This document shows positions 42,365 through 51,066 of a stretch of DNA of 64,000 nucleotides, one piece after another (positions within the stretch are counted from its first letter, which is position 1; each line of letters starts with the position of its first letter). The DNA comes from Streptomyces sclerotialus. GTDB taxonomy: Bacteria > Actinomycetota > Actinomycetes > Streptomycetales > Streptomycetaceae. The translations under genes and the position numbers were made by a program. A model generated the notes under the pieces. That model made no database searches and was not told the DNA's origin. It saw only the letters and a program-made list of their open reading frames with translations. Where the stretch lies: NCBI RefSeq assembly GCF_040907265.1, contig NZ_JBFOHP010000002.1:1178001-1242000 (forward strand), in the 5' to 3' direction.

Positions 42365-43810
42365 TCAGCCCTTGCCGGGTGCGTGCTTGGGGTACATCGC
42401 GGCGGGGACGAGGGTGAGGGCGCTGAAGGCGAGGGCCCACCAGAAGGTCTGGGCGTAGGCGTCCCGCACACCCGCGGGGCCGTCGGCGGCGCCGGACAGG
42501 GAGGCCTGGAGGATGACGGCGAGCACGGCGGTGCCGAGCGAGCCGCCGATGCGGTTGAGGACGGTACGGGCGCTGGTGGCGGCGGGCACCTGGCTGCGCT
42601 GTACGGAGGTGTAGGTGGCGGCGACGTTGGGCGGGGTGATCGCGCCGAGTCCCACTCCCCTGACGAACAGGGCGCCGACGAGCACGAATGTTCCTGACAC
42701 ACCGTCCGTCAGCACGAACGGCACGGTGCCGACGATGGTCAGCAGGATGCCGGCGACGACGACGGCGCGGGGGCCGTACGCGTCGGTGACCTTGCCGGCG
42801 AGTGGGGTGATGACGGCGGTGCCGAGGGCCTGCGGGGCCAGCATCAGGGCGGCCTCCAGGGCGCTCATGCCGCGCACCTCGACGAAGTAGAGCGGCAGCA
42901 GCAGCATCGAGCTGTAGAGCGCGGCCCCGAGCAGGAAGGTGTTCACGCTCGCGAGGGTGAAGCCCCGCCCGGCGAACAGCTTGAGGTCGATCAGCGGGGT
43001 GCGGTCGGTGCGCAGTGCGTGCACGACGTACCCGGTCAGCAGCAGGAAGCCGCCGATCAGCAGCCCGGTCTGCAGCGGGTCGAGGCCGCCGCCGGCCTGG
43101 GCGAGGGCGTGGACGAGGGCGGCGAGGCCGGGCGGCAGCAGGGCCAGGCCCAGTCCGTCGGGCCGCAGCCCGGTCTGCCGTTCGCCGTCGTCACCGGGCA
43201 CGATGCGGGCGGCGAGGATCAGGGCGGTCAGCCCGACGGGGACGTTGACGTAGAACAGCCAGCGCCATCCCGCGCCGTGCACGATCAGGCCGCCGACCAC
43301 CGGGCCGAGGACCGGCGCGAGGGAGACCGGCATGGTGAGGACGCCGACCAGCCTGCCGATCCGCCGGGGGCCCGCGAGGCGGGCGACGATCGCCTGTCCG
43401 ATGGGCTGCATCAGTCCGCCGCCGAGCCCTTGCAGGATTCGGAAGCCGATGAGCGACCCGGGCGACCAGGCGAGTCCCGCCAGGGCGGAGGCGGCGACGA
43501 ACACGGCGACCGAGGCGAGCCACATCCGCTTGGCTCCGAAGCGCTGGATCAGCCAGCCGGAGAGCGGTGCCACCAGGGCGACGGCCAGCAGGTAACCGGT
43601 GCTCACCCACTGGATCGCGGTGAGTGAGGCGCCCAGTCCGCCGGCCATGGAGCCGACGCCGACGTTCACGATCGTGGTGTCGAGCTGGGCCAGTACGGCG
43701 CCGAGGATCAGAACCCAGCCGATCCGCAGCAGCTCGGGATCGAGACGGTCCGCGGGATCGGCGGGCGCTGCGGGCCGAGCGGCGGTACGGGCGACGGCCG
43801 GGCGCTTCAA
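42365..43810 (-). CDS. DHA2-family multidrug efflux MFS transporter
   Basis: A 481-residue, 14-helix drug:H+ antiporter. Motifs: LAQLDTTIVNVGVGSM (motif D1), WVSTGYLLAVALVAPLSGWLIQRFGAKRMW (motif A) and GPVVGGLI (motif C). I place the start at TTG 43810, which has GGAGG 4 nt upstream, instead of the longer ATG 43867. That ATG lies between the -35 and -10 of a near-consensus promoter (43879-43851), so it cannot be in the mRNA. The TetR gene diverges from it, and a TetR-type palindrome covers the promoter. Expected to export lipophilic drugs. Confidence 0.92.
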   Translation of the reverse strand: MKRPAVARTAARPAAPADPADRLDPELLRIGWVLILGAVLAQLDTTIVNVGVGSMAGGLGASLTAIQWVSTGYLLAVALVAPLSGWLIQRFGAKRMWLASVAVFVAASALAGLAWSPGSLIGFRILQGLGGGLMQPIGQAIVARLAGPRRIGRLVGVLTMPVSLAPVLGPVVGGLIVHGAGWRWLFYVNVPVGLTALILAARIVPGDDGERQTGLRPDGLGLALLPPGLAALVHALAQAGGGLDPLQTGLLIGGFLLLTGYVVHALRTDRTPLIDLKLFAGRGFTLASVNTFLLGAALYSSMLLLPLYFVEVRGMSALEAALMLAPQALGTAVITPLAGKVTDAYGPRAVVVAGILLTIVGTVPFVLTDGVSGTFVLVGALFVRGVGLGAITPPNVAATYTSVQRSQVPAATSARTVLNRIGGSLGTAVLAVILQASLSGAADGPAGVRDAYAQTFWWALAFSALTLVPAAMYPKHAPGKG

Positions 43811-43850
43811 GGAACCTCCAGGCGGGAGCGGGCCGGGCTGAACGGAAGAG

Positions 43851-43879
43851 AATTTAGGTCGGACCATGTTTTATGTCAA
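43851..43879 (-). promoter_or_regulatory. near-consensus promoter of DHA2 exporter
   Basis: On the minus strand TTGACA (43879-43874) and TAAATT (43856-43851) are spaced by exactly 17 bp. The start TTG is about 41 nt downstream of the -10. Confidence 0.85.
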
Positions 43880-43887
43880 ACATAAAA
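43869..43887. promoter_or_regulatory. TetR operator
   Basis: Perfect 8-bp arms TTTTATGT and ACATAAAA around CAA, overlapping the -35 of the exporter promoter. A wider imperfect repeat (TTTAGGTCGGACC / GGTCGCACCTAAA, 43853-43865 and 43891-43903) surrounds it. Confidence 0.8.
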
Positions 43888-43915
43888 ATCGGTCGCACCT
43901 AAAGGTGGGCGTAAC

Positions 43916-44587
43916 ATGGGACGTATGCAGCAGGGAGCAGCACGGGCGGCGACAGGCACGGGCCTGAGGGAACGCAAGAAGCAGGAGACGCGCGAGCGGC
44001 TGTCGCATGTCGCTACGCTGCTCTTCATCGAGCGCGGCTTCGACCACGTGACCATCAGCGACATCGCGGAGGCCACCGGCGTCTCGAAGATGACCGTCAC
44101 CAATTACTTCCCGCTCAAGGAGGACCTGGTCTTCGACGCGCACGAACTGGTCGCAGACAGCCTCGCGCAGGTGGTGCGCGAGCGGCGGACGGGCGAGTCC
44201 GCCCACCACGCGCTGCACCGCGCCTACGTCGACGCGCTCGACGGCACCTATCCGGTCCTCACCGGCCACTCCTCCCCCGGCTTCGCGCGGATGGTGCACG
44301 ACAGCGCACGGCTGCGGGCCCGTGAGCGCGAGATCGAGGAGCAGCGCGAGGAACGGCTCGCGGCGACCCTCGCCGCGGAGACCGGCGCCGCACCCGACGA
44401 CCTCGCACCGCGGCTGGCGGCGGCCCAGCTGGCCGGCGCCCACCGGGTGCTGTTCCGCCTCGTACGCTCCCTGATGCGCGAGGAGACCCCGCAGGCCGAG
44501 GCCGACCGCCGGGCCGTGGAAGCCGCCCGCGAGGCCTTCGGCCTGCTGGAGCCGTCCCTCGGCGGCTACGCGGTCCGCGTGGGCTGA
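43916..44587 (+). CDS. TetR-family repressor of the DHA2 exporter
   Basis: A 223-residue TetR protein. The HTH is RLSHVATLLFIERGFDHVTISDIAEATGVSKMTVTNYFP (split motif, about 30-66), with a helical ligand-binding C-terminal domain (about 80-215). ATG 43916 gives a short basic tail; ATG 43925 is a second possibility. It is divergent from the exporter and separated by the perfect 19-bp operator described above, the standard layout for a drug-induced repressor. Ligand unknown. Confidence 0.92.
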   Translation: MGRMQQGAARAATGTGLRERKKQETRERLSHVATLLFIERGFDHVTISDIAEATGVSKMTVTNYFPLKEDLVFDAHELVADSLAQVVRERRTGESAHHALHRAYVDALDGTYPVLTGHSSPGFARMVHDSARLRAREREIEEQREERLAATLAAETGAAPDDLAPRLAAAQLAGAHRVLFRLVRSLMREETPQAEADRRAVEAAREAFGLLEPSLGGYAVRVG

Positions 44588-44700
44588 GCTCGCCCTGCTC
44601 CGCGTCCGCAACAGTGACCGCAATGCGGACACTTGTGCGAACCCATACCGGATGATGCCTACGATTCCGCGGAACGCCCCTGCACCACCGGAAGGCGCCC

Positions 44701-46185
44701 GTGAGCTCCACCTCTCCCCCGCCCGCCACCACGTCTTCGGAGACGGCGTCCGGCACGGTGCTGATCCGTTCGGCGGCCGACGTCTCCGACCTGGTCAATT
44801 CGGGTACCGCACGCGGCCGGCACGCCAAGATGATCGTGATCATCGCGCTCGGCGGCATCTTCCTCGACGCGTACGACCTGAGCTCCCTCGCGTACGGGCT
44901 GCCCGACATCACGGAGCAGTTCGGCCTCAGCTCCGCCATGGCCGGGCTGGTCACCTCCTCGATCAGCGTCGGTTCCCTGCTGGGTGCCCTCCTCGGCGGC
45001 TGGCTGGTGGACCGCATCGGCCGCTACCGGGTCTTCATGGCCAACATGCTCTTCTTCGTCGTCACCGCGCTGGTGTGCGCGGTGGCACAGGACGCGTGGA
45101 CGCTGATCGCCGCGCGGTTCGTGATGGGCATCGGCGTCGGCATGGACATCCCGGTCGCCATCGCGTTCCTCGCCGAGTTCTCCCGGCTGCGGGGCAAGGG
45201 CAGCAAGGGCTCGCGCACGGCCGCCTGGTCACCCGCCTGGTACGCGGCGACCAGCGGCTGCTACCTCGTGATCATGCTGCTGTACTTCCTCCTGCCGGAC
45301 GCTCAGCTCGGCTGGCTGTGGCGGTTCACCGTCGGCTTCGGCGCGGTGCCCGCACTGCTCGTGCTGCTGCTGCGCCGGCGCTACATGAACGAGTCCCCCA
45401 CCTGGGCCGCCGACCAGGGTGACCTGGAGGGCGCGGCGAAGATCCTGCGGCAGTCGTACGGCGTGGACGCGCGCGTCGCCGACGACGTACCCGCGAAGGC
45501 GCCCCGTCCGCCGCGGCCCGGCCTGGCCTCGTACGCGCGCCTGTTCACGCCGCCGTACCGCACGCGCACGATCCAGTCGGTGACCGTCGGGCTGGCCGAG
45601 ACCTTCGGCTACAACGCGGTCGCGTTCGGGCTGCCGATCATCATCGCGACGCTGATGACGCAGGGTCCGCTGACCACGATCGCGTCGTCCTTCGCCCTCA
45701 ACCTCGGCTTCGCCCTGACCGGTGGTCTGCTCGGCATCCGCTGGGCGTCGACGAAGGGCGCCTGGCCGATGATGTCGCTGGGCTTCGCGATCCAGCTCGT
45801 CGCCATCGCGGTACTCGGCCTCATCGGGCAGCCGTCCGGGACGGCGGTCGTCACGGCGGCGATCCTGATGCTCGGTGCCTTCATGTTCGCCCAGGGCTTC
45901 GGCCCCGGCGCGCACATCATGAGCTACGCCTCGCTGGGCTTCCCCACCTCGATGCGCGGCGTCAGCATCGGTTTCAACCAGGCCGTACTGCGGCTCGGCT
46001 CGACGCTGACGCTGTTCTTCTTCCCCGTCCTCAGCAGCGGCCTGGGCACGGACGTCTACTGGGTCATCCTCGCCGCGCCCGTCCTCGGCCTGACCGCCCT
46101 TCTCGTGAAGCGCTGGGAGCCGGTCGGCTTCGACGCGGACGCGGAGGACAGGGACCGGGCCGGGACCGCGGCGTCCCGGTCCTGA
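44701..46185 (+). CDS. MFS transporter (metabolite:H+ symporter-like)
   Basis: A 494-residue, 12-helix permease. First cytoplasmic motif: LLGALLGGWLVDRIGRYRVF (motif A, about 99-118), and the first helix IIALGGIFLDAYDLSSLAYGLPDI has the Asp seen in MHS-type and aromatic-acid/sugar symporters. Helix 4 segment RFVMGIGVGMDIPVAIAFLAEF and GWLWRFTVGFGAVPALLVLLLRRRYMNESPTW fit metabolite:H+ symporters. GTG 44701 has GGAAGG. No catabolic gene is adjacent apart from the convergent GH43, so the substrate is open. Confidence 0.88.
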   Translation: MSSTSPPPATTSSETASGTVLIRSAADVSDLVNSGTARGRHAKMIVIIALGGIFLDAYDLSSLAYGLPDITEQFGLSSAMAGLVTSSISVGSLLGALLGGWLVDRIGRYRVFMANMLFFVVTALVCAVAQDAWTLIAARFVMGIGVGMDIPVAIAFLAEFSRLRGKGSKGSRTAAWSPAWYAATSGCYLVIMLLYFLLPDAQLGWLWRFTVGFGAVPALLVLLLRRRYMNESPTWAADQGDLEGAAKILRQSYGVDARVADDVPAKAPRPPRPGLASYARLFTPPYRTRTIQSVTVGLAETFGYNAVAFGLPIIIATLMTQGPLTTIASSFALNLGFALTGGLLGIRWASTKGAWPMMSLGFAIQLVAIAVLGLIGQPSGTAVVTAAILMLGAFMFAQGFGPGAHIMSYASLGFPTSMRGVSIGFNQAVLRLGSTLTLFFFPVLSSGLGTDVYWVILAAPVLGLTALLVKRWEPVGFDADAEDRDRAGTAASRS

Positions 46186-46216
46186 CGCCCGCCCGCCGGC
46201 GGCCCGGCCCGCTGTG

Positions 46217-47191
46217 TCAGTACGCGGTGGGCCAGCCGCCGGCCCAGTTCAGCAGGTTGACGCCGAGCTTGGGCGTGCCGTTGTCGTTGGCGTCGTAGTA
46301 GTGGTAGACGAGCAGGTCGCCGTCGACGTCGGGCAGCACGTCCTGCCCGCCGGGCCCGATCACCGAGCCCTGCGACGCCATGACCACGGTGCCGCCGTCC
46401 CGGGTCATGGCGACGCCGTTGCGGTCGTAGTACGGACCGGTGGGGCTGGTGGCCCGGCCGACCTTGATCTTGTACGTGGAGCCGGTGCCGTTGCAGCACG
46501 TGTCGTACGAGGCGAAGAGGTAGTAGTAGCCGTTGCGTTTGACGACGGTGGGGCCCTCCACCGCCTTCGTGCCGCCGGTACGCGTGGCGAGCGGGTAGCG
46601 GGTGGTGTCGCCCGCGTACTGCTTGCCGGTGCCGGGGTCGAGGCGGATCATCTTGATCCCGCTCCACCAGGAGCCGAACGCCAGCCACCACTTGCCGTCG
46701 CCGTCGACGAACAGGTCCGGGTCGATCGCGTTGTAGTCGCTGCTCGACGTCGAGGAATGGACGATGCCCTGGTCGCTCCAGCTGCCCGGCAGCCCGGTCG
46801 GTGAGGTGGCGAGGCCGATGGCGGAGTTGTTGGAGCCGAAGCTCGAAACGGCGTAGTACATGAGGTACTTGCCGCCGTGGTACGAGATGTCGGGTGCCCA
46901 CGGGTCGTTCGCCGACGAGTAGCGCGACCACCAGCTCGGCGTCGAGGTGAAGGCGTTGCCGGTGCGGCTGAAGGCGATGCGGTCGGTGGAGGTGCGGGAC
47001 TCCAGGAGACCGTGGGTGGAGTAGAGCAGGTACCGGCCGTCCGCCGCCCGGATCATGGTCGGGTCGTGGACGACGACATCGCCGGTGACCTTGCCGGGGC
47101 CGGGGTAGGCGGAGGCGGTGGACGGCATCAGCGCCAGCAGGGCGGCGGCGGGGAGGGCGAGGAACGCAGATCTTCGCACGGGGTGGCGCAC
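46217..47191 (-). CDS. secreted GH43 endo-arabinanase
   Basis: A 324-residue exported five-blade beta-propeller glycosidase. Residues 1-28 form a Sec signal ending STASA; the catalytic triad is D43 (VVHDPTMI), the D157/D159 region (AIDPDLF) and E212 (AVEGPTVV). SSANDPWAPDISYHGGKYLMYY and ASYDTCCNGTGSTYK are hallmarks of GH43 arabinan endo-1,5-alpha-L-arabinosidases. GTG 47191 follows AGGAGAA and gives the correct signal-peptide start; the longer upstream frame is untranslated leader. Inverted TTCG/CGAA elements at 47244-47280 are candidate sugar-regulator sites. It converges on the MFS gene. Confidence 0.92.
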   Translation of the reverse strand: MRHPVRRSAFLALPAAALLALMPSTASAYPGPGKVTGDVVVHDPTMIRAADGRYLLYSTHGLLESRTSTDRIAFSRTGNAFTSTPSWWSRYSSANDPWAPDISYHGGKYLMYYAVSSFGSNNSAIGLATSPTGLPGSWSDQGIVHSSTSSSDYNAIDPDLFVDGDGKWWLAFGSWWSGIKMIRLDPGTGKQYAGDTTRYPLATRTGGTKAVEGPTVVKRNGYYYLFASYDTCCNGTGSTYKIKVGRATSPTGPYYDRNGVAMTRDGGTVVMASQGSVIGPGGQDVLPDVDGDLLVYHYYDANDNGTPKLGVNLLNWAGGWPTAY

Positions 47192-47517
47192 GCGGTTCTC
47201 CTCAGCTCGAGTGTGTTTCGCGCCCGGGGACACCCGGACATGATGTTCGAAATACCGAACTATGCGCGTGACTTCGAACAGGAAGGTAGGGAGGATGCCT
47301 GGACGCGTCAAGACTCCGCGACAGCCCCGCCGCGGCGCCGGAGGCAGGCAGCAGGCGGCAGGCGACCCCGCTGACGCGCGCCGGCCCCGGAAGGAAGTGG
47401 GTGTACCGACGTATACCGAACTGTCCTGGGTTACCGATGCGCGTTCCGGCCGCCCGGCGCAGATTGGTCGCGCTTGCGGACACCGACGGTCCGCGCGTCA
47501 CACGGCGGGAGGAAGCC
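47192..47517. other. divergent promoter region of GH43 and NB-ARC genes
   Basis: About 326 bp. It holds the inverted-repeat region at 47244-47280 and a GGGAGGA site for the rightward gene; no coding sequence is evident. Confidence 0.5.
47244..47280. promoter_or_regulatory. inverted repeats upstream of GH43
   Basis: TGTTCGAA (47244-47251) and TTCGAACA (47273-47280) are perfect 8-bp inverted arms; within the left half GTTCG-AAATAC-CGAAC forms a second perfect repeat. Confidence 0.55.
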
Positions 47518-48543
47518 ATGATGGGGACGGACAATCAGGAAGCCGTCGGCCTGATCGGCCGGGACGAGGTCCTGTCCGAGTTGCCGTACCTACTGCGTAC
47601 CGAGCGGCTGGTCACCGTCTCGGGGCCCGGTGGGGTGGGCAAGACCGCGCTCGTCACGGAACTGACGCGCCGGTTGGTCCCCGGGCAGTGGGAGGCCGTG
47701 GGGCTGGCCGACCTGATCCGGCTGGACGATCCGGAGCTGCTGGTGCGGCAGCTGGCCGCTGCCCTCCTGCGAAAGGAACTCCCCGGCCGGCCGCACATCG
47801 AGGCGCTGGCCGACGCGTTGGACGACATGCGGGTGCTGCTGGTGGTGGACCATTGCGAGCACCTGGCCCAGGCCTGCACCGAGGTCCTGACCGAACTCGT
47901 TCGCAGATGCCCGGAGTTGCACGTACTGGCCGCGGGCCGTACGCGCCTGAACACCCCTGCCCGCTATCCGCTGCGCTCGCTCACGCGCGATGAGGCGGCC
48001 CGGCTCTTCGAGGCGGGCGCCCGGCAGGCCGGCGTGGCCGAGCCGCCGGCCCCGGAAACCGTCCAGTACATCTGCGGCTTCCTGGACGGCCTTCCGCTCG
48101 CCGTGCACATCGCCGCGGGACAGCTCGCCCGCCATTCACCCGAAGAGGTGCTCTCCCTCGTCTCCCGTTCGGACACCGTCCTCGATCTGGCCGCGCCCGG
48201 CCTGCCCGCGCGACAGCGCACACTGCGCGCCTCACTGCTGCGCACACACCAGTTGTGCACACCGGAGGAACGGCTGCTCTGGGCACGCTGCACCGTCTTT
48301 CCCGGTCCCTTCACGCCGGCGGACGCGCTGGCGGTGTGCGCCGACGAGCGGCTGCCCGCCGATGCGCTGGTCACGGCGCTCCACGGGCTGGACCGGCACT
48401 CCCTGCTCCAGCAGGAGCAGCAGGCCGCCGCGTTCCGGATGCCGTGGTCCGTCCGTGCACACGGACGGCAGTGGCTGGACCGGCTCGGTGAGGAACGGGA
48501 GTTCCTGCAGCGCTGTCTGGCCCGGATGCTGCGCGATACGTGA
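47518..48543 (+). CDS. NB-ARC ATPase lacking TPR and HTH domains
   Basis: A 341-residue protein resembling only the N-terminal half of SARP/LuxR-type ATPase regulators. Walker A is SGPGGVGKTALV (around residue 35), Walker B-like VLLVVDHCEHL and the FLDGLPLAVHIAAGQLARH region of NB-ARC proteins follow, then ARQRTLRASLLRTHQLCTPEERLLWARCTVF of the winged helix. The protein ends soon after this without TPR repeats or a LuxR HTH, in contrast to the next gene. ATG 47518 has GGGAGGA. It may be a regulator partner for the full-length paralogue 147 nt downstream, or a truncated remnant. Confidence 0.82.
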   Translation: MMGTDNQEAVGLIGRDEVLSELPYLLRTERLVTVSGPGGVGKTALVTELTRRLVPGQWEAVGLADLIRLDDPELLVRQLAAALLRKELPGRPHIEALADALDDMRVLLVVDHCEHLAQACTEVLTELVRRCPELHVLAAGRTRLNTPARYPLRSLTRDEAARLFEAGARQAGVAEPPAPETVQYICGFLDGLPLAVHIAAGQLARHSPEEVLSLVSRSDTVLDLAAPGLPARQRTLRASLLRTHQLCTPEERLLWARCTVFPGPFTPADALAVCADERLPADALVTALHGLDRHSLLQQEQQAAAFRMPWSVRAHGRQWLDRLGEEREFLQRCLARMLRDT

Positions 48544-48690
48544 TCACCGCGCGATCCGCCGTATGCCCGCGCCGCACGTCAGCGGATCGCTAAGGTGGAC
48601 TCGCTCCATCACCCCGCCCGTCTGCCGAGCGACCGCGCGTAGCGTAGGAGCTCCCATTCGGGCGCACAGCAGGCAGAGGGCGAGCACAGG

Positions 48691-51066
48691 ATGGTGCTGT
48701 CATACGTCGGGGAGCAGATCGGCGGACTGCCCCTCGAAGTCACCGGATTCATCGGGCGCGACCAGGAACTACGGGACATCGGCGAGCTGTTCGGCAGAGG
48801 ACGGCTGGTGTCGCTCGTCGGCCCCGGCGGCGTGGGCAAGACGCGGCTCGCGCTGCGGGCCGCCCGCGCCGCACTGCCGGACTTCCCCGACCGCGCGTGC
48901 TTCGTCGAACTGTCCTCGCTGCGCGACCCGGTCCTGCTGCCGCACACGGTGGCGGCGGCGCTCGGCCTCTCCGAACAGGGCGAACGCGACCCGGTCGGGC
49001 TCCTCGTCGGGTACCTCGCGGCCAAGCGGCTGCTGCTCGTCCTCGACACCTGCGAGCATTTGCTCGACGCCTGCGCGATGCTCGTGGATCTGCTGCTGCG
49101 GATGGCTCCCGGTGTCACGGTGCTGGTCACCAGCCGCCAGCCGCTGGACGTGCCGGGCGAGTTCGTCTACCCGATCACCCCGCTGCCCACCGATCACGAG
49201 GCGGTGCAGCTGTTCGCCGAGCGGGCCGCCGCCGTCGTGCCCGGATTCGCCGTCACCGACGCGAACCGTGCGGACGTGACCTCCGTCTGCCGCCGGCTGG
49301 ACGGGATGCCACTGGCGATCGAACTGGCCGTGGTACGGCTACGGGTACTGCCGCTGGGCGAGCTGGCCGCCCGGCTGGAGCACCGGTTCCAGGCACTGAC
49401 CGGCGGCCGCCGCGGGGCGGTGCCCCGGCACCGGACGCTGCGGGACGCGATCGACTGGAGCCACGACCTGTGCACGCCGGAGGAGCGGGTGCTGTGGCGG
49501 CGGCTGTCGGTGTTCGCCGGGGATTTCGACGCCGAGGCCGCCGAGATCGTGTGCGGAGGTGGTGAGCTGCCCGCCGAGGATGTGCTGGAGCAGCTCATCG
49601 GCCTGGTCGACAAGTCGGTGGTGCTGCGCGTCGAGTCGGACCGGGCGTGCTACCGGCTGCTGGACACCCTGCGCGAGTACGGCGCGGAGCGGCTGGCCGC
49701 CAGCGGGGAGGAGGACGTGTACCGCCGCGCGCACTTCGACTGCTTCGCGGCGTTCGCGGCCCGCGTCGACCGGTCCTTCCACAGCGACCGGCAGGCGGAG
49801 CAGCTGACGGCCCTCACCCACCGGCTGCAGGACTTCCGGGTCGCCCTGGAGTACGGCACCGGCACCGATGTCCCGGAACTGGCGTTGCGCGGGCTGGACC
49901 TGGCCGCCCGGCTGTGGACGCACTGGATCACGTCCGGGCGGCTGCGGGAGGGGGCACGCTGGCTGGCGAACGGCCTGGCCAAGGTGGTGCACGACTGCCC
50001 GGAGCGGGTCGAGGCACTGCACCGCCTCGCCTGGATCCTGACGGTACTGGGGCAGCACGCCGAGGCCGAGCCGCACGTCCTGGAGTCACTGGCGATGGCG
50101 GAGCGGATCGGTGACCGGCGCGGCGCGGTGTACGCGACGGAGTTCCGCGGCTGTCTGCTGATGCTCTACGGGCGGCTGGAGGAGGCGCACCGCGACTTCG
50201 ACACGGCCCGCCGTGGCTTCCGGGAGCTGGGCGACACCGACGGGCTGGCCATCACGTGCTTCATCCAGACGTTCGCCTCGGCGCACGTCGGCGAAGTCGA
50301 CCACGCGTGGGAGGTCTCCGGGGAAGGACTGCGGGCGCTGGAGTCGGCCCCCGGCGAGTGCTGGTCCCGCAGTTACTGCCTGCTCTACCGCCAGTTGGCG
50401 CTGTGGATGTCGCACGACGCCTCCCGGGCCGACGAGCGCGACCGGCTCGGCCGCGAGGCGCTGGCCCTGAAGCTGAAGGTGGACGACCGGCTCGGTGCCG
50501 CCGTCGCCCTGGAACTGCTGGCCTGGTCCGCGGCCCGGTCGGGGCGGTTCGAGCGGGCGGCCTGGCTCCTGGGGGCCGCCGACACGGTCTGGGTGCGGAT
50601 CGGCGGTGCCCGGCTGTTCAACGCGCCGCCCCTGCTCGCGGAACACGACACGGCCGCCACCACGACGCGTACGGCACTGGGCTCGGCCGGGTACGAGGAC
50701 CATCACGCGCGGGGAGCGGCGCTGGACCTCGCGGAATCGGGGGCGCACGCGATCCAGGACACCGACATGCTCCCCGGTCCCGCGGCCGGCGCCGCGCTGG
50801 AAGCCTCCACGGCGGGCGACGCGCCGGAGTCGCCGGACGCGCCCGCTGCCGCGGTGCCGCGGACACGGGACCGCACGGGCGCCGCGCGGCCGGGCGGGCT
50901 CACCAACCGGGAGCGGCAGGTGGCCGCGCTGGTCGCGGAGGGGCTGACCAACCGGGAGATCGCGGAGCGGCTCGTCGTCTCCAAACGGACGGCGGACGCG
51001 CACGTGGAGCACATCCTGAACAAGCTGGGGCTGACCTCACGGACGCAGATCACGGGGCTGGAATGA
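48691..51066 (+). CDS. NB-ARC/LuxR-family (LAL-like) transcriptional regulator
   Basis: A 791-residue multi-domain regulator. Walker A GPGGVGKT is at 44-51, Walker B-like LLLVLDTCEH near 115, the winged helix at about 240-330, TPR-like helices at about 345-640, a low-complexity region rich in Ala/Pro at 690-725, and a C-terminal LuxR HTH (LTNRERQVAALVAEGLTNRE, then IAERLVVSKRTADAHVEHIL). Such STAND ATPases integrate signals and activate secondary-metabolite or stress genes. ATG 48691 is in frame with conserved N-terminus. The stop overlaps the convergent hydrolase by 17 nt. Confidence 0.9.
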   Translation: MVLSYVGEQIGGLPLEVTGFIGRDQELRDIGELFGRGRLVSLVGPGGVGKTRLALRAARAALPDFPDRACFVELSSLRDPVLLPHTVAAALGLSEQGERDPVGLLVGYLAAKRLLLVLDTCEHLLDACAMLVDLLLRMAPGVTVLVTSRQPLDVPGEFVYPITPLPTDHEAVQLFAERAAAVVPGFAVTDANRADVTSVCRRLDGMPLAIELAVVRLRVLPLGELAARLEHRFQALTGGRRGAVPRHRTLRDAIDWSHDLCTPEERVLWRRLSVFAGDFDAEAAEIVCGGGELPAEDVLEQLIGLVDKSVVLRVESDRACYRLLDTLREYGAERLAASGEEDVYRRAHFDCFAAFAARVDRSFHSDRQAEQLTALTHRLQDFRVALEYGTGTDVPELALRGLDLAARLWTHWITSGRLREGARWLANGLAKVVHDCPERVEALHRLAWILTVLGQHAEAEPHVLESLAMAERIGDRRGAVYATEFRGCLLMLYGRLEEAHRDFDTARRGFRELGDTDGLAITCFIQTFASAHVGEVDHAWEVSGEGLRALESAPGECWSRSYCLLYRQLALWMSHDASRADERDRLGREALALKLKVDDRLGAAVALELLAWSAARSGRFERAAWLLGAADTVWVRIGGARLFNAPPLLAEHDTAATTTRTALGSAGYEDHHARGAALDLAESGAHAIQDTDMLPGPAAGAALEASTAGDAPESPDAPAAAVPRTRDRTGAARPGGLTNRERQVAALVAEGLTNREIAERLVVSKRTADAHVEHILNKLGLTSRTQITGLE

